Of a DNA stretch of 64,000 nt, positions 53,448-63,819 are shown piece after piece. A program made the position numbers and the translations under genes. Below the pieces are notes generated by a model, which worked only from the letters and a program-made list of their open reading frames with translations, did no database searches and had not been told where the DNA came from. This stretch comes from Ruegeria atlantica (GTDB lineage: Bacteria; Pseudomonadota; Alphaproteobacteria; Rhodobacterales; Rhodobacteraceae): contig NZ_WQCF01000007.1 of the NCBI RefSeq assembly GCF_013032455.1, forward strand, positions 1 to 64,000, read 5' to 3'. How positions within the stretch are numbered: the stretch's first letter is position 1; each line of letters opens with the position of its first letter.

Positions 53448-54524
53448 CTATTCTGCCGGGTGTGAAGGCAAATCCGGCATAGGCACCCAGCCTGGCAAAT
53501 CATCGACAGAAACAGAAGCGTGCAGATGTTCGGACTGGTCCCCTCCGACCTTTCGATGCTTGCGCAACAGGAAAATCTTGCCCCATCCACGCCAAGTTCC
53601 AACCGAAGGCGCAGTGGTTGAGGTGGGGAAACGATCGCGCCAGCCTTCGGGCAGCGGCAAGCCGTGCAGTTCGGCCTTATCTAGCATCCAGATCAGAGAG
53701 ATATTGCTCAGTGGGCGGGCCTCTTCGAAACCGTTCAACTGCCCACCGACATCCCCGTGGGTGCCGCGAAACCAGACCTGTTGGACGTGGCCTTTAAACT
53801 CGGGTGAACACGTCCACAAAACCGGTTCATACACTTCGCGGGTCTCATCCAACGCCATGGCGTGATAACCGTGGCGCGTCACAGGACCAAGCTGGTGGTT
53901 GTGGAAGGCGTGCTTATCCTCGGCCCAGCGCCACAGCAGGGGTAGTCGCAGACCCAGAGCTTTGACTGTATCCCAGACGCCGATCATCTCGATGGCGATC
54001 TCTTCATGGCAAAACTGACGACGAAAGTCATGGGCCGCCGAGCCGTTGGGATTGCACTCGTAGTGACGATAGGCCTGTTTGATATTTCGCTCGGTGGCGT
54101 GTTCAGCCTTGAGTAAACCGATCATGTCGATCACCCCGGCAAGGCTGCGCACTCCGTAAGCGCCGCGAGAATAGCCGACGAAGAAGATTTGGTCGCCGGG
54201 TTTGTAGCGCGACGCAAGATAGCCATAAGCGCGACGGATTTGCCGGTTGATCCCCCGGCCCATCATCACATCCAGAGAGGATTTCCAACTTTCCCATTGC
54301 ACCCCGGCCTCGTAAAAAACCGAAACATTGCCGCCCATCTCTCGGCACAGGCGATAGGTCTGGCCCGCATGGGTTTCATAGCCCGGTTCCAACGTCGACA
54401 TGGTGCCGTCAAGGATAATGACATGGCTGACGGGCTCGCGGTGCAGCGTCTCGGCCGAGTGCTCGGACCGCAAAGGCCGTCCGAGCCATCCCAGTACCTT
54501 TCTAGTCAGCCGCGACAGAACCAT
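53448..54524 (-). CDS. DUF2235 alpha/beta-hydrolase-like protein
   Basis: A 358-residue protein of the DUF2235 family, related to Tle phospholipase effectors. HVIILDGTMSTLEPGYET opens the domain, VGYSRGAYGVRSLAGVI carries the nucleophile Ser of a G-X-S-X-G motif, and GVWDTVKALGL and GTHGDVGGQ supply likely Asp/His partners. No signal peptide or VgrG gene is nearby, so a T6SS effector role is not supported. Its start overlaps the end of the CoxL-like gene by 23 nt on the same strand, indicating translational coupling. Confidence 0.88.
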   Translation of the reverse strand: MVLSRLTRKVLGWLGRPLRSEHSAETLHREPVSHVIILDGTMSTLEPGYETHAGQTYRLCREMGGNVSVFYEAGVQWESWKSSLDVMMGRGINRQIRRAYGYLASRYKPGDQIFFVGYSRGAYGVRSLAGVIDMIGLLKAEHATERNIKQAYRHYECNPNGSAAHDFRRQFCHEEIAIEMIGVWDTVKALGLRLPLLWRWAEDKHAFHNHQLGPVTRHGYHAMALDETREVYEPVLWTCSPEFKGHVQQVWFRGTHGDVGGQLNGFEEARPLSNISLIWMLDKAELHGLPLPEGWRDRFPTSTTAPSVGTWRGWGKIFLLRKHRKVGGDQSEHLHASVSVDDLPGWVPMPDLPSHPAE

Positions 54525-56793
54525 GTGTCAGCAACTCCCATACTCTGTGGGGTGTGAAAGGCATATCCGCCTGCCGCACCCCGTGATCCCAAAGCGCGTC
54601 CTGAACCGCGTTCGCCACAGCGGCCAGCGCGCCGACGGTACCGGCCTCTCCGCAGCCCTTCATTCCCAAAGGGTTAGTGGTTGACGGAACCGGCGCCGAG
54701 GTAAACTTAATCATGGGTATCTCAACCGCCCGAGGCAAGGCATAGTCCATCAACGAAGCTGTGAGCAGTTGCCCCTGCGCATCATGTACAACGTGTTCGC
54801 TCAACGCTTGACCGATACCTTGTGCGACACCGCCATGTACCTGTCCCGCGGCCAGCATCGGATTGATAAGATTACCGAAATCATCCACCACCGTATAACG
54901 GTCGACCCAAGTTTCGCCGGTGTAAGAATCGATAACGATTTCGGCAACATGCGCGCCATTGGGGAAGCTACGTGCCTCGAGCGTGATGTGTGCCTCGTGC
55001 TGCAAAAGATCTGTTCGACCGTCGGCACGGGCCATCTCAGCCGCCTCGATCAAAGTTGGTGTCAGATTCGATCCGGGCGCACGGAATGTTTCGTGATCAA
55101 AACTCACGTCAGCTTCCTCCACCCCCATTTTACCGGCCAGATAAGGCGTGAATGCGGCGATCATGACGTCGATTGTGGCCAATGTGGCCGTGCCTTGCAG
55201 CGTGACCGACCGCGAACCGCCGGTCCCACCTCCACTTGGTAGCTGATCGCTGTCACCCTGAATAACGGTAATCTGATCCATTGGAACGCCGATCTGACCC
55301 GACAGGAACTGGGTATAGGCTGTCTCATGCCCCTGCCCGTTTGATTGGGTCCCCACATAGAGGTTCACAGTGCCATCTTCACGGAGTTCAATCTTTGCGT
55401 TTTCGGAAGGGTCGCCCAGAATACTTTCAATATAGTAACAAAGTCCCTGCCCGCGGATCAGACCGCGCTTGGCGTCTGCGGCCTTACGATCAGCAAAGCC
55501 CTGCACCTGCTCGCCTGCACGGGTTAGGACCATGTCGAATTCGCCGGCGTCATAGGTTTCGCCAGTCGCGGTTTTATAGGGAAAAGCCTCGGGCTGGATG
55601 AAGTTCTTGCGCCGCAGCTCCCACGGGTCGACGCCCAGTTCACGCGCTGCCCTGTCCAAGATGCGTTCAAGCACATAAATCGCCTCGGGCCGCCCCGCTC
55701 CGCGATAGGCGTCAACTTGAGTGGTGTTGGTATAGACACCCTCGACGCGCAGATATGTGGTCTGCACGTCATAAGCGCCCATCAACACCTTACTGAACAG
55801 ATCAGTTTGGATGGCCTGCCCGAAATGGCTGTTGTAGGCGCCTAGGTTGACCTTGCTATGCACACGATACGCGGTGATCCTGTGATCGGCGTCAAAAGCC
55901 ATTTCCGCGAACGAGGTCAGATCGCGGCCGTGATGGTCGGACAACATCGCCTCGGACCGGTCCGACATCCAGTGGACGGGTTGACCCAGCCTCATCGCGG
56001 CCACGGCGACACAGAAATACTCGGGGTACGGCATCACCTTCATTCCAAAACCACCGCCCACGTCCGGAGTGGTGACACGGATGGCTTCTGCCTCCATCTT
56101 TAACTTTTGCGCCAACTGCCCGCGCATGGCCCAGACACCCTGCCCGCTATACGCAACGTGCAAGCGCCCGTCGGACCAACTGGCCCGACAACCCCGGGGT
56201 TCGATCGACGCAATAATCGCCCGGTTGTCGGCGACGTTCAGCTCGACCGTATGCACAGCATCCTGAAATGCGGCCTCGGTCGCGGTCTCGTCGCCCATGC
56301 CCCAGTCAAATGCTCGGTTATCAGGGGCTTCTTCATGCAGCGTTTCACCGCCTGCGTCCAAGTCCAGCTTGGCGGGCAGGTCATTGGTTTCCATCCAGAT
56401 CAATTCAACGGCATCACGCGCCTGAGCCTGTGTTTCAGCGACCACGACAGCCACAGGTTCGCCAACAAAACGCACTCGGTCCTTGGCCAGCATATGTCGA
56501 TCAGGCGCGGCAGCTTTCGAACCATCACGGTTCGTAACAATCGCCGCATTCAATACAGTGTCGATACCTGACGCGCTCAGATCATCTAACGCCATGACCA
56601 GCCGCACCCCATCAGCCTCGCGCGCGGCGTCCAGATCCAGCGTAGCAATCTTTCCGTGCGCCACCGGGCTTCGGAAAAACGCCGCAAACAGGGCATCACC
56701 GGGCACGTCATCGTCAATGTACTGCCCCTGCCCGGTCAGGAACCGCTGATCCTCAATCCGTTTGACAGGCTGGCTTTTGCCGAACTTATCCAT
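54502..56793 (-). CDS. CoxL form II-like molybdopterin-binding subunit
   Basis: A 763-residue large subunit of the xanthine dehydrogenase/aldehyde oxidase/CO dehydrogenase family. Molybdopterin-contact segments include [26 protein letters not shown] and [20 protein letters not shown] is the signature of form II (putative) CO dehydrogenases, not the AYRCSFR of true CO oxidisers, so the substrate is probably an aldehyde or heterocycle. The usual FAD (CoxM) and 2Fe-2S (CoxS) subunits are absent here. AAAGG precedes the ATG. It is divergent from valS and overlaps DUF2235. Confidence 0.93.
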   Translation of the reverse strand: MDKFGKSQPVKRIEDQRFLTGQGQYIDDDVPGDALFAAFFRSPVAHGKIATLDLDAAREADGVRLVMALDDLSASGIDTVLNAAIVTNRDGSKAAAPDRHMLAKDRVRFVGEPVAVVVAETQAQARDAVELIWMETNDLPAKLDLDAGGETLHEEAPDNRAFDWGMGDETATEAAFQDAVHTVELNVADNRAIIASIEPRGCRASWSDGRLHVAYSGQGVWAMRGQLAQKLKMEAEAIRVTTPDVGGGFGMKVMPYPEYFCVAVAAMRLGQPVHWMSDRSEAMLSDHHGRDLTSFAEMAFDADHRITAYRVHSKVNLGAYNSHFGQAIQTDLFSKVLMGAYDVQTTYLRVEGVYTNTTQVDAYRGAGRPEAIYVLERILDRAARELGVDPWELRRKNFIQPEAFPYKTATGETYDAGEFDMVLTRAGEQVQGFADRKAADAKRGLIRGQGLCYYIESILGDPSENAKIELREDGTVNLYVGTQSNGQGHETAYTQFLSGQIGVPMDQITVIQGDSDQLPSGGGTGGSRSVTLQGTATLATIDVMIAAFTPYLAGKMGVEEADVSFDHETFRAPGSNLTPTLIEAAEMARADGRTDLLQHEAHITLEARSFPNGAHVAEIVIDSYTGETWVDRYTVVDDFGNLINPMLAAGQVHGGVAQGIGQALSEHVVHDAQGQLLTASLMDYALPRAVEIPMIKFTSAPVPSTTNPLGMKGCGEAGTVGALAAVANAVQDALWDHGVRQADMPFTPHRVWELLTHGSVAAD

Positions 56794-56931
56794 GGGCTGA
56801 TCCTTTGGACTGTGTCAGGGCCGAGCTTAGGCTGTACAGGTTCCATGTCCAGTGCGCGCAGACCCTTCCCCTTCCTGCACGCATTCGCTATTGCAGGCGC
56901 TGACCCGAGATTGATGACGCAGGACGCACCC

Positions 56932-59900
56932 ATGGCGATGGAAAAGACATTCAACGCGGCCGAAGCCGAGGCCCGCATTTATGAGGCCTGGGAACAGGCC
57001 GGAGCCTTCAAGGCAGGCGCAAACAAATCGCGCGACGAAAGCTTTACCATCATGATCCCGCCGCCCAACGTGACGGGCGCGCTGCACGTGGGCCACGCGT
57101 TCAACAATACCCTTCAGGATATTCTGATCCGCTGGCACCGCATGCGTGGTTTCGACACGCTGTGGCAGCCCGGTCAGGACCACGCGGGTATCGCAACGCA
57201 GATGCAGGTGGAAAAAATGCTGGCCACCACCCAGCAGCCCGGTCGGCGCGAGCTGGGGCGTGAGGCGTTTCTGGACAAGGTCTGGGAATGGAAAGGCGAA
57301 TACGGCGGCACGATCATCGAGCAGCTGAAACGTCTAGGTTCCTCCTGCGACTGGTCACGCAATGCCTTCACCATGGCGGGCGCACCGCGCGATCCGCGCA
57401 CGGGGCATGAGAACTCGGCCAATTTCCACGACGCGGTGATCAAGGTTTTCGTCGACATGTACGAAAAGGGCCTGATCTATCGCGGTAAGCGTCTGGTCAA
57501 CTGGGATCCGCATTTCGAGACCGCGATTTCCGATCTTGAGGTCGAGAATATCGAAGTCGCGGGCCACATGTGGCATTTCAAGTACCCGTTGGCGGGCGGT
57601 GAGACATATGAGTATTTGGAAAAAGATGAAGATGGTAATGTGATCTTCCATGAGGAGCGGGATTACATTTCAATCGCCACCACGCGACCTGAAACCATGC
57701 TGGGTGACGGCGCGGTCGCGGTTCATCCATCAGATGAGCGGTACGCGCCAATTGTTGGGAAACTTTGCGAAATCCCGGTTGGCCCGAAGGAGCATCGGCG
57801 ACAGATTCCGATTATTGTGGACGATTACCCTGATCCCGACTTCGGCTCGGGTGCGGTGAAGATCACTGGCGCGCATGACTTCAACGACAACATGGTCGCC
57901 AAGCGCGGCGGCATTCCGATGTACCGCTTGATGGACACCAAAGGCGCGATGCGGGCCGATGGCGCGCCCTATGCCGACGAGGCAAGCAAAGCGCAGGAAT
58001 ATGCACGTGGGCGCGCATTCACTGAGAACGAGATCGACGCGATCAATCTGGTACCCGATCACTTACGCGGGCTCGACCGGTTCGAGGCGCGCGCGAAAGT
58101 GGTGGAAGAGATCACTGCTGACGGTCTGGCCGTTATGACACGCGCCGACAATCCGGTTCTGGGCACCAAACTGGGCGAAGATGACGACCCGGCAGCGCTG
58201 GTGCCGCTAGTCGAAAGCAAACCGATCATGCAGCCCTTCGGCGACCGCTCGAAAGTTGTCATCGAGCCGATGTTCACCGATCAGTGGTTCGTCGACGCCG
58301 CCAAGGTCGTCGGACCCGCGCTGGATGCGGTCAAGGACGGCACGGTCAAGATCATCCCCGAGTCGGGCGAGAAGACCTATTACCACTGGCTGGAAAACAT
58401 CGAGCCCTGGTGCATCTCGCGCCAATTGTGGTGGGGGCATCAGATTCCAGTTTGGTATGGCCTGGACTTGTCCGCCGAGGACTTTATCGACGATGAGAAT
58501 GACGGCGACCTCGACCTGGTCGAACTGGGCCGCTTGCTGAATGAAGGCGGTATGCTGCACCGTGGCAACGTCATGGAATGCGCTTCGAGCCTTGAGGCTG
58601 TTACCGAAAAATTCCTCGACGATAATGCAAACATTCCCAGCCCGCTGAGCCATGCAACCGTAATTGAAGTTGCCGACAAGCAGGAAGCGATCCATCAGTT
58701 CGCTGAAAGCCTTGCCCAGTATGCGCTTAATCAAGACCCAACCAAGCTGGTTTATCCAGTCTGGCGCGACCCCGACGTCCTTGACACCTGGTTCTCGTCT
58801 GGTCTCTGGCCTATCGGCACGCTGGGCTGGCCCGACAAGACCGAGGAGCTGGAGCGCTACTTCCCCACGGACGTTCTGATCACCGGCTTCGACATCCTGT
58901 TCTTCTGGGTCGCACGGATGATGATGATGCAACTGGCTGTGGTCGATCAGATTCCATTCCACACCGTCTATCTGCACCAGCTCGTCCGCGACGAGAAGGG
59001 CAAGAAGATGTCCAAGACCACCGGCAACGTCATCGACCCGCTGGACATTGTGGATGAATTCGGCGCCGACGCGCTGCGCTTTACCAACGCCTCGATGGCA
59101 GCGATTGGCGGTGTGCTGAAACTGTCCAAGGAACGCATCACCGGCTATCGAAACTTCGGCACCAAGTTGTGGAACGCTGTCCGTTTTGCCGAGATGAACG
59201 AGGTCTTCACCGACGCCGTCCCACAACTGGACGTGGCCGATCTGAAACCCAAAGCTGCCGTCAACCGCTGGATCATCGGCGAGACTGCCCGCGTGCGGGA
59301 AGAGGTCGACGCGGCGCTGGAAAGCTATCGTTTCAACGACGCGGCCAACGGGCTCTACACCTTTGTCTGGGGCAAGGTCTGCGACTGGTACGTGGAACTG
59401 TCAAAACCGCTGCTGCAGGGCGATGACACCGAAGCGCAGGCTGAAACCCGCGCGACCATGCGCTGGGTTCTGGATCAGTGCATGGTCCTGCTGCACCCGA
59501 TCATGCCTTTCGTCACTGAGGAACTCTGGGGCCTGACTGGCGACCGCGCAAAGATGATCGTCCACGCTGACTGGCCGAGCTACTCCGCCGCTGATCTGGT
59601 GGATGCCGATGCCGATCGTGAGATGAACTGGGTGATCTCCGTGATCGAAAACACCCGCTCAGCCCGCGCGCAGATGCGCGTCCCGGCAGGCCTCTACGTG
59701 CCGATGCTGGTGACCGAGATCGACGCCAACGGCCAAGCCGCATGGGACCGCAACGAGGCGCTGATCAAACGTCTGGCGCGGATCGACAGCCTGACCAAAT
59801 CGGATGAGCTGCCCAAAGGCACCATCTCGATCGCCGCTCCCGGCGCGTCCTTTGGTCTGCCGCTGGCCGACATCATCGACATCGGCGCTGAAAAGGAACG

Positions 59901-60087
59901 GTTGGAAAAGGCCAAAAGCAAACTTGCCAAAGAACTGGGCGGCCTGCGCGGGCGCCTGAACAACCCCAAATTCGTGGCCTCGGCCCCCGAAGAAGTTGTC
60001 GAAGAGGCCAAGGCCAATCTCGCAGCCCGCGAAGAAGAAGAAGCAAAACTCAACGAGGCGCTTGCTCGGTTGGACGAGATCGCCTGA
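56932..60087 (+). CDS. valS: Valine-tRNA ligase
   Basis: A 1051-residue class I synthetase. HIGH-type HVGH is at 52-55, KMSKT at 692-696, the editing CP1 domain has [10 protein letters not shown], and the C-terminal arm forms a coiled coil ([20 protein letters not shown]). ATG at 56932 is preferred because AGGA lies 7 nt upstream and [18 protein letters not shown] begins the conserved region; a longer frame back to 56656 is antisense to the CoxL-like gene. The 24-nt element starts at the stop codon. Confidence 0.97.
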   Translation: MAMEKTFNAAEAEARIYEAWEQAGAFKAGANKSRDESFTIMIPPPNVTGALHVGHAFNNTLQDILIRWHRMRGFDTLWQPGQDHAGIATQMQVEKMLATTQQPGRRELGREAFLDKVWEWKGEYGGTIIEQLKRLGSSCDWSRNAFTMAGAPRDPRTGHENSANFHDAVIKVFVDMYEKGLIYRGKRLVNWDPHFETAISDLEVENIEVAGHMWHFKYPLAGGETYEYLEKDEDGNVIFHEERDYISIATTRPETMLGDGAVAVHPSDERYAPIVGKLCEIPVGPKEHRRQIPIIVDDYPDPDFGSGAVKITGAHDFNDNMVAKRGGIPMYRLMDTKGAMRADGAPYADEASKAQEYARGRAFTENEIDAINLVPDHLRGLDRFEARAKVVEEITADGLAVMTRADNPVLGTKLGEDDDPAALVPLVESKPIMQPFGDRSKVVIEPMFTDQWFVDAAKVVGPALDAVKDGTVKIIPESGEKTYYHWLENIEPWCISRQLWWGHQIPVWYGLDLSAEDFIDDENDGDLDLVELGRLLNEGGMLHRGNVMECASSLEAVTEKFLDDNANIPSPLSHATVIEVADKQEAIHQFAESLAQYALNQDPTKLVYPVWRDPDVLDTWFSSGLWPIGTLGWPDKTEELERYFPTDVLITGFDILFFWVARMMMMQLAVVDQIPFHTVYLHQLVRDEKGKKMSKTTGNVIDPLDIVDEFGADALRFTNASMAAIGGVLKLSKERITGYRNFGTKLWNAVRFAEMNEVFTDAVPQLDVADLKPKAAVNRWIIGETARVREEVDAALESYRFNDAANGLYTFVWGKVCDWYVELSKPLLQGDDTEAQAETRATMRWVLDQCMVLLHPIMPFVTEELWGLTGDRAKMIVHADWPSYSAADLVDADADREMNWVISVIENTRSARAQMRVPAGLYVPMLVTEIDANGQAAWDRNEALIKRLARIDSLTKSDELPKGTISIAAPGASFGLPLADIIDIGAEKERLEKAKSKLAKELGGLRGRLNNPKFVASAPEEVVEEAKANLAAREEEEAKLNEALARLDEIA

Positions 60088-60110
60088 TCTTCATCTTTTC
60101 CCAAATACTC
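60087..60110 (+). repeat. 24-nt element at the valS stop (copy 2)
   Basis: Identical to the element at the argD stop (49916-49939) and in the same sense relative to the gene it follows. It begins with the final base of the valS TGA stop and ends 10 nt before a strong terminator. Confidence 0.88.
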
Positions 60111-60120
60111 AAAATCCTAA

Positions 60121-60154
60121 CCCCGCCGCGCATCCAACGGCGGGGTTTTCTTTT
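60121..60154 (+). terminator. Intrinsic terminator of valS
   Basis: CCCCGCCG pairs with CGGCGGGG around a 9-nt loop and is followed by TTTTCTTTT. A strong rho-independent terminator 33 nt after the valS stop. Confidence 0.93.
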
Positions 60155-60224
60155 GCGCCCAAAACACTTGTCCATTCATGCAAACCCTTGTTAGCAAGTG
60201 CGGGTGGTAAGCCTCGAGGTCCAA

Positions 60225-61391
60225 ATGGCGCGCGCATTCCCCCCGATACAAACTATCTCGACCGGGCTGGTTGTGGCCATTGTCGGGTTCTTCAGTTCTT
60301 TCCCCATTGTCTTGCAAGGGCTGGCGGCCATGGGCGCATCGCCAGCCGAATCTGCCTCGGGCCTGATGTCGGCAGCAATTGCCATGGGGATCACGGCCAT
60401 CGGCCTAAGCCTTTGGTATCGCCAACCGATCAGCGTTGCCTGGTCCACACCAGGCGTCGCCCTCTTGGCCGCCTCTGCAATGCCCGCGGCAGGCTTTGCC
60501 GAGGCAACAGGCGCATTCCTGTGTGCGGGTGCTCTGACTGTTCTGGCCGGGCTTTGGCGCCCGTTGGGAAGGCTGGCTGCGGCCATCCCGACAACCTTGG
60601 CGCAGGCGATGTTAGGAGGGGTTCTGCTGCCCTTGTGCATTGTCCCGTTTAGGGCCGCAGTTGACCTGCCATGGCAAGCCTTGCCTGTCATCCTGACATG
60701 GTTCATCGCGGGGCGGATCAATCGCCTGTTCGCTGTTCCCACAGCCGTCGTCGCGGCAGCCATTGTCGTCGTGCTGAATTCCGGCGAGGCATCGGTTACA
60801 CCATCCCATCTGGTCGCCGCGCCAGTTTGGATGATGCCAAGCTTTTCACTTGCGTCCATCATCGGGATCAGCATCCCGTTGTTCATTGTCACCATGGCCA
60901 CGCAAAACATTCCTGGCATCGCTGTAATGCGCAGCTTTGGATATACACCTGCCCCCGGCAGGATGTTTTCCTGGGTCGGGGCAGCCAGCATTTTGTCAGC
61001 CCCATTCGGTGCACCTGCCACCTGTCTCGCAGCGATCACCGCCGCAATGTGTTCCAACGAGGACAGCCACCCGGATCCGGCCCAACGATGTTGGTCAGCC
61101 GCGATGGCCGGAGTGTTCTATTGTCTGTTCGGCGTTTTCGCTGTGGCCATCACCGGGTTTGCCGTACATGCCGACCCGCTGTTGATGGGCACACTCACCG
61201 GGATCGCACTGATTGGAGTGTTGGCCAACGCCACCCATGCCGCGCTAGAGGTGCCCGCCGAACGGGAAGCCGCTATTCTGACCTTTGCCGTAACGGCCTC
61301 TGGCATCTCGGTTTTTGGCCTGGGTGCCGCGGTTTGGGGCTTGCTCGCCGGAGGCGTGGCCTATCTTGTGACAAACCGATCCCGCCTGTGA
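60225..61391 (+). CDS. BenE family benzoate/proton symporter
   Basis: A 388-residue membrane protein with about eleven hydrophobic helices matching BenE. FPIVLQGLAAMGASPAESAS, PISVAWSTPGVALLA, TLAQAMLGGVLLPLCIVPF and VTMATQNIPGIAVMRSFGY are family blocks. BenE imports benzoate with H+; the true substrate here is unproven, since no ben/cat genes are nearby. ATG at 60225 has GAGG 7 nt upstream; GTG at 60198 lacks one. Confidence 0.92.
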   Translation: MARAFPPIQTISTGLVVAIVGFFSSFPIVLQGLAAMGASPAESASGLMSAAIAMGITAIGLSLWYRQPISVAWSTPGVALLAASAMPAAGFAEATGAFLCAGALTVLAGLWRPLGRLAAAIPTTLAQAMLGGVLLPLCIVPFRAAVDLPWQALPVILTWFIAGRINRLFAVPTAVVAAAIVVVLNSGEASVTPSHLVAAPVWMMPSFSLASIIGISIPLFIVTMATQNIPGIAVMRSFGYTPAPGRMFSWVGAASILSAPFGAPATCLAAITAAMCSNEDSHPDPAQRCWSAAMAGVFYCLFGVFAVAITGFAVHADPLLMGTLTGIALIGVLANATHAALEVPAEREAAILTFAVTASGISVFGLGAAVWGLLAGGVAYLVTNRSRL

Positions 61392-61428
61392 CTTTAAACA
61401 ACTGGTGGGGTGAGATATCATATCAACC

Positions 61429-61761
61429 ATGTTTGGATCGCTTGGAAAACTGATTGAACGTCAGATCAAAAAGGCTCAGGCCGAGGGCCAATTGCAGGGT
61501 TTGGAGGGCGAAGGCCGCCCCCTATCCGACCGTTCCGGCGAAGCACAGTGCGATCCCGCCATCACAGCCGGCCATCGGATCATGGCGCAGGCAGGCGTAC
61601 TTCCTGAAGAGTTCGAAATCAAAAAAGCACTTGATGCAGCCCGAAGTACCTACGCAGGATTAACCGATCCTGATGAACGCAAGGCCGTCATGGCCAAAAT
61701 CGCCGATCTTGAGATGCGGTATAACATGGCACGTGATGCACGCCGGGCCTTCATGCGATGA
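61429..61761 (+). CDS. DUF1992 (DnaJ-C28-like) protein
   Basis: A 110-residue protein of the DUF1992 family, which is also found in eukaryotic DNAJC28. LIERQIKKAQAEGQLQGLEGEGRPL and the helical DPDERKAVMAKIADLEMRYN are the hallmarks. There is no J domain. It is predicted to be cytoplasmic; function is unknown, perhaps chaperone-associated. It ends directly next to the convergent crotonase gene. Confidence 0.9.
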   Translation: MFGSLGKLIERQIKKAQAEGQLQGLEGEGRPLSDRSGEAQCDPAITAGHRIMAQAGVLPEEFEIKKALDAARSTYAGLTDPDERKAVMAKIADLEMRYNMARDARRAFMR

Positions 61762-62544
61762 TTATTTGAACTCTGGTTTGCGGCCCTGCATCTGCGCCAT
61801 GACAACCTCCATCTGATCCGGCTTGCCGATCAGATCGACCTGTTCGGCAGATTCAGCAAGCAAAACCTCGGCGCGGGTTTTGGTCTCGGCCACTTCGATC
61901 AGGCGTTTTGCCGCGCGGATGGCCGAGGGGCTTTTGCCCGCGATATCTTCGGCCAGCGCCAATGCCTCGGTCAGTGGATCATCCGAGATTTTCGTGACCA
62001 GCCCCCATTCGGCGGCTTGTTGGGCACCAATGGGACGGGCCGTGTAAGTCAACAGGCGCAGAACGTCCGAACGCACCAATTGCGGCAATAGCACCATACC
62101 GCCCATGTCGGGAACGATGCCCCATTTCATCTCCATCACGGCAAGCTTTGCCTCGGGATGGGCGATGCGAATATCCGCGCCCAGCGCGATCTGCAGCCCG
62201 CCGCCATAGGCCACGCCTTGAATGGCACAGATCACCGGAACAGGCACGCGCCGCCAGATCAGCGCGAGTTCCTGCATTTCGTTGGCGTCTTCATTGCTGC
62301 GCGTCATAAGCCATTCGGTCGGGTCAATATGGGCCATCTTGGCAAAGCTCGCCATATCAAGCCCGGCGCAAAAGCTTTTGCCTTCACCCGATAGGACTAC
62401 GGCGCGTACATCCGAGGCGGCCACCTCTTGCCCAGCGGAGAGCAGCGCGTTGATCATCGCGTCATCCAGCGCGTTCATCTTGTCACCGCGCGTCAGCGTA
62501 ACATGGGCGATGTGATCTTTGTATTCGACGGATACGCGTGTCAT
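61762..62544 (-). CDS. Enoyl-CoA hydratase/isomerase (crotonase) family protein
   Basis: A 260-residue crotonase-fold protein. Oxyanion-hole segments SGEGKSFCAGLDMASF and AIQGVAYGGGLQIALGADIRIA are present. The two catalytic Glu residues of classical hydratases (ECH-1) are not both evident: EMKWGIVPDMGG holds one acidic position, as in isomerase-type members. Its reaction is therefore undetermined, possibly dienoyl- or enoyl-CoA isomerisation. ATG at 62544 has GGGAGG upstream; longer frames are not conserved. Confidence 0.92.
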   Translation of the reverse strand: MTRVSVEYKDHIAHVTLTRGDKMNALDDAMINALLSAGQEVAASDVRAVVLSGEGKSFCAGLDMASFAKMAHIDPTEWLMTRSNEDANEMQELALIWRRVPVPVICAIQGVAYGGGLQIALGADIRIAHPEAKLAVMEMKWGIVPDMGGMVLLPQLVRSDVLRLLTYTARPIGAQQAAEWGLVTKISDDPLTEALALAEDIAGKSPSAIRAAKRLIEVAETKTRAEVLLAESAEQVDLIGKPDQMEVVMAQMQGRKPEFK

Positions 62545-62677
62545 GCGGGCCTCCCGGTTTCGGTTGGTCCAACCATGCCCGGAAGGGCCATCAAGTTCCA
62601 CCTCAACGTCGGGGCAGGCGTGGCCGATCCTGCACCACATGGTTGCCTGATGCGCATTCATGGGTTTATCTCGCTGC

Positions 62678-63784
62678 ATGACTGACCCACGTTATACTCC
62701 GCTTGCGCTGTCGCTCCCCGCAACCGTCCCCTTTGTTGGTCCGGAAACACAGGAACGTCAGCGCGGCGCGCCATTTGTCGCCCGATTGGGTGCAAATGAG
62801 AGCATCTTTGGCCCTTCTCCCCGTGCCATTCAGGCCATGGCCGCAACGGATATCTGGATGTATGGCGACCCCGAGAACCACGACCTGCGACATGCGCTGG
62901 CTGAGCATCACGGGGTGAGGCCGGAAAACATCGTGGTCGGCGAAGGCATTGACGGCCTGCTGGGGTATCTCGTCCGACTTTTGGTTGGGTCTGGCGATGC
63001 AGTCGTGACCTCGGACGGGGCCTATCCGACGTTCAACTACCACGTGGCTGGGTTCGGTGGTGCGTTACACAAGGTGCCCTACCGAGAGGACCGTGAGGAC
63101 CCGGATGCATTATTTGCAAAGGCCGCCGAGGTTGATGCCAAGCTTGTCTATCTTGCCAACCCTGACAACCCGATGGGCAGTTGGCACAGAGGTGCAGACA
63201 TCGTGGCGGCACTGGAGGCTTTGCCCGCAGGATGTTTACTGGTGCTGGATGAAGCTTATGTGGAATGCGCCCCCAAAGAAACGGCGGCTCCAATCGCAGC
63301 AGATGACCCACGCGTGATCCGGATGCGCACGTTCTCGAAAGTGTACGGAATGGCCGGAGCCCGCGTAGGCTATGCGATTGGAGCGCCGGGGCTGATCGCT
63401 GCCTTCAACAAAGTACGCAACCATTTCGGCATGAACCGGGCGGCACAGGCAGGCGCGTTGGCAGCGTTGCAAGATGGCGAATGGCTTTCGCAAGTTCAGG
63501 CCAAGATTGGTGCGGCCCGTGAGCGGATCGGTCAGATCGCGCAGGAAAATGGGCTTGAGCCGTTGCCCTCGGCAGCCAATTTCGTGGCGATTGATTGCGG
63601 GCGGGATGGCACCTTTGCCAAGGCGGTTCTGGATGCACTGGTGGCGCAGGGCATCTTTGTCCGTATGCCGTTTGCCGCGCCTCAGAACCGATGCATCCGT
63701 GTTAGTTGTGGCACGGCGGCTGATCTGGATGCCTTTGCTACCGCGCTGCCGAAAGCGCTGGCGGCAGCCGAGGGTTCAGCCTGA
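62678..63784 (+). CDS. PLP aminotransferase, HisC-like
   Basis: A 368-residue class I/II aminotransferase close to histidinol-phosphate aminotransferases. ARLGANESIFGPSPRAIQA, YGDPENHDLRHALAEHHGV, NPDNPMGSW, LDEAYVE and FSKVYGMAGARVGY (PLP Lys in FSK) are characteristic. The last His enzymes of a full pathway are not adjacent, so it may act on another amino acid. It is divergent from the crotonase gene. Confidence 0.9.
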   Translation: MTDPRYTPLALSLPATVPFVGPETQERQRGAPFVARLGANESIFGPSPRAIQAMAATDIWMYGDPENHDLRHALAEHHGVRPENIVVGEGIDGLLGYLVRLLVGSGDAVVTSDGAYPTFNYHVAGFGGALHKVPYREDREDPDALFAKAAEVDAKLVYLANPDNPMGSWHRGADIVAALEALPAGCLLVLDEAYVECAPKETAAPIAADDPRVIRMRTFSKVYGMAGARVGYAIGAPGLIAAFNKVRNHFGMNRAAQAGALAALQDGEWLSQVQAKIGAARERIGQIAQENGLEPLPSAANFVAIDCGRDGTFAKAVLDALVAQGIFVRMPFAAPQNRCIRVSCGTAADLDAFATALPKALAAAEGSA

Positions 63785-63819
63785 TCCAGGAGCAAAGGCT
63801 GCTGGTGGCGTGGCGTCAG

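Noticed and set aside
53448..54524. Type VI secretion effector for the DUF2235 protein
   Set aside because: No VgrG, PAAR, Hcp or immunity gene nearby; family relation alone is insufficient.
58207..59226. 339-codon minus-strand frame in valS
   Set aside because: Antisense shadow of valS.
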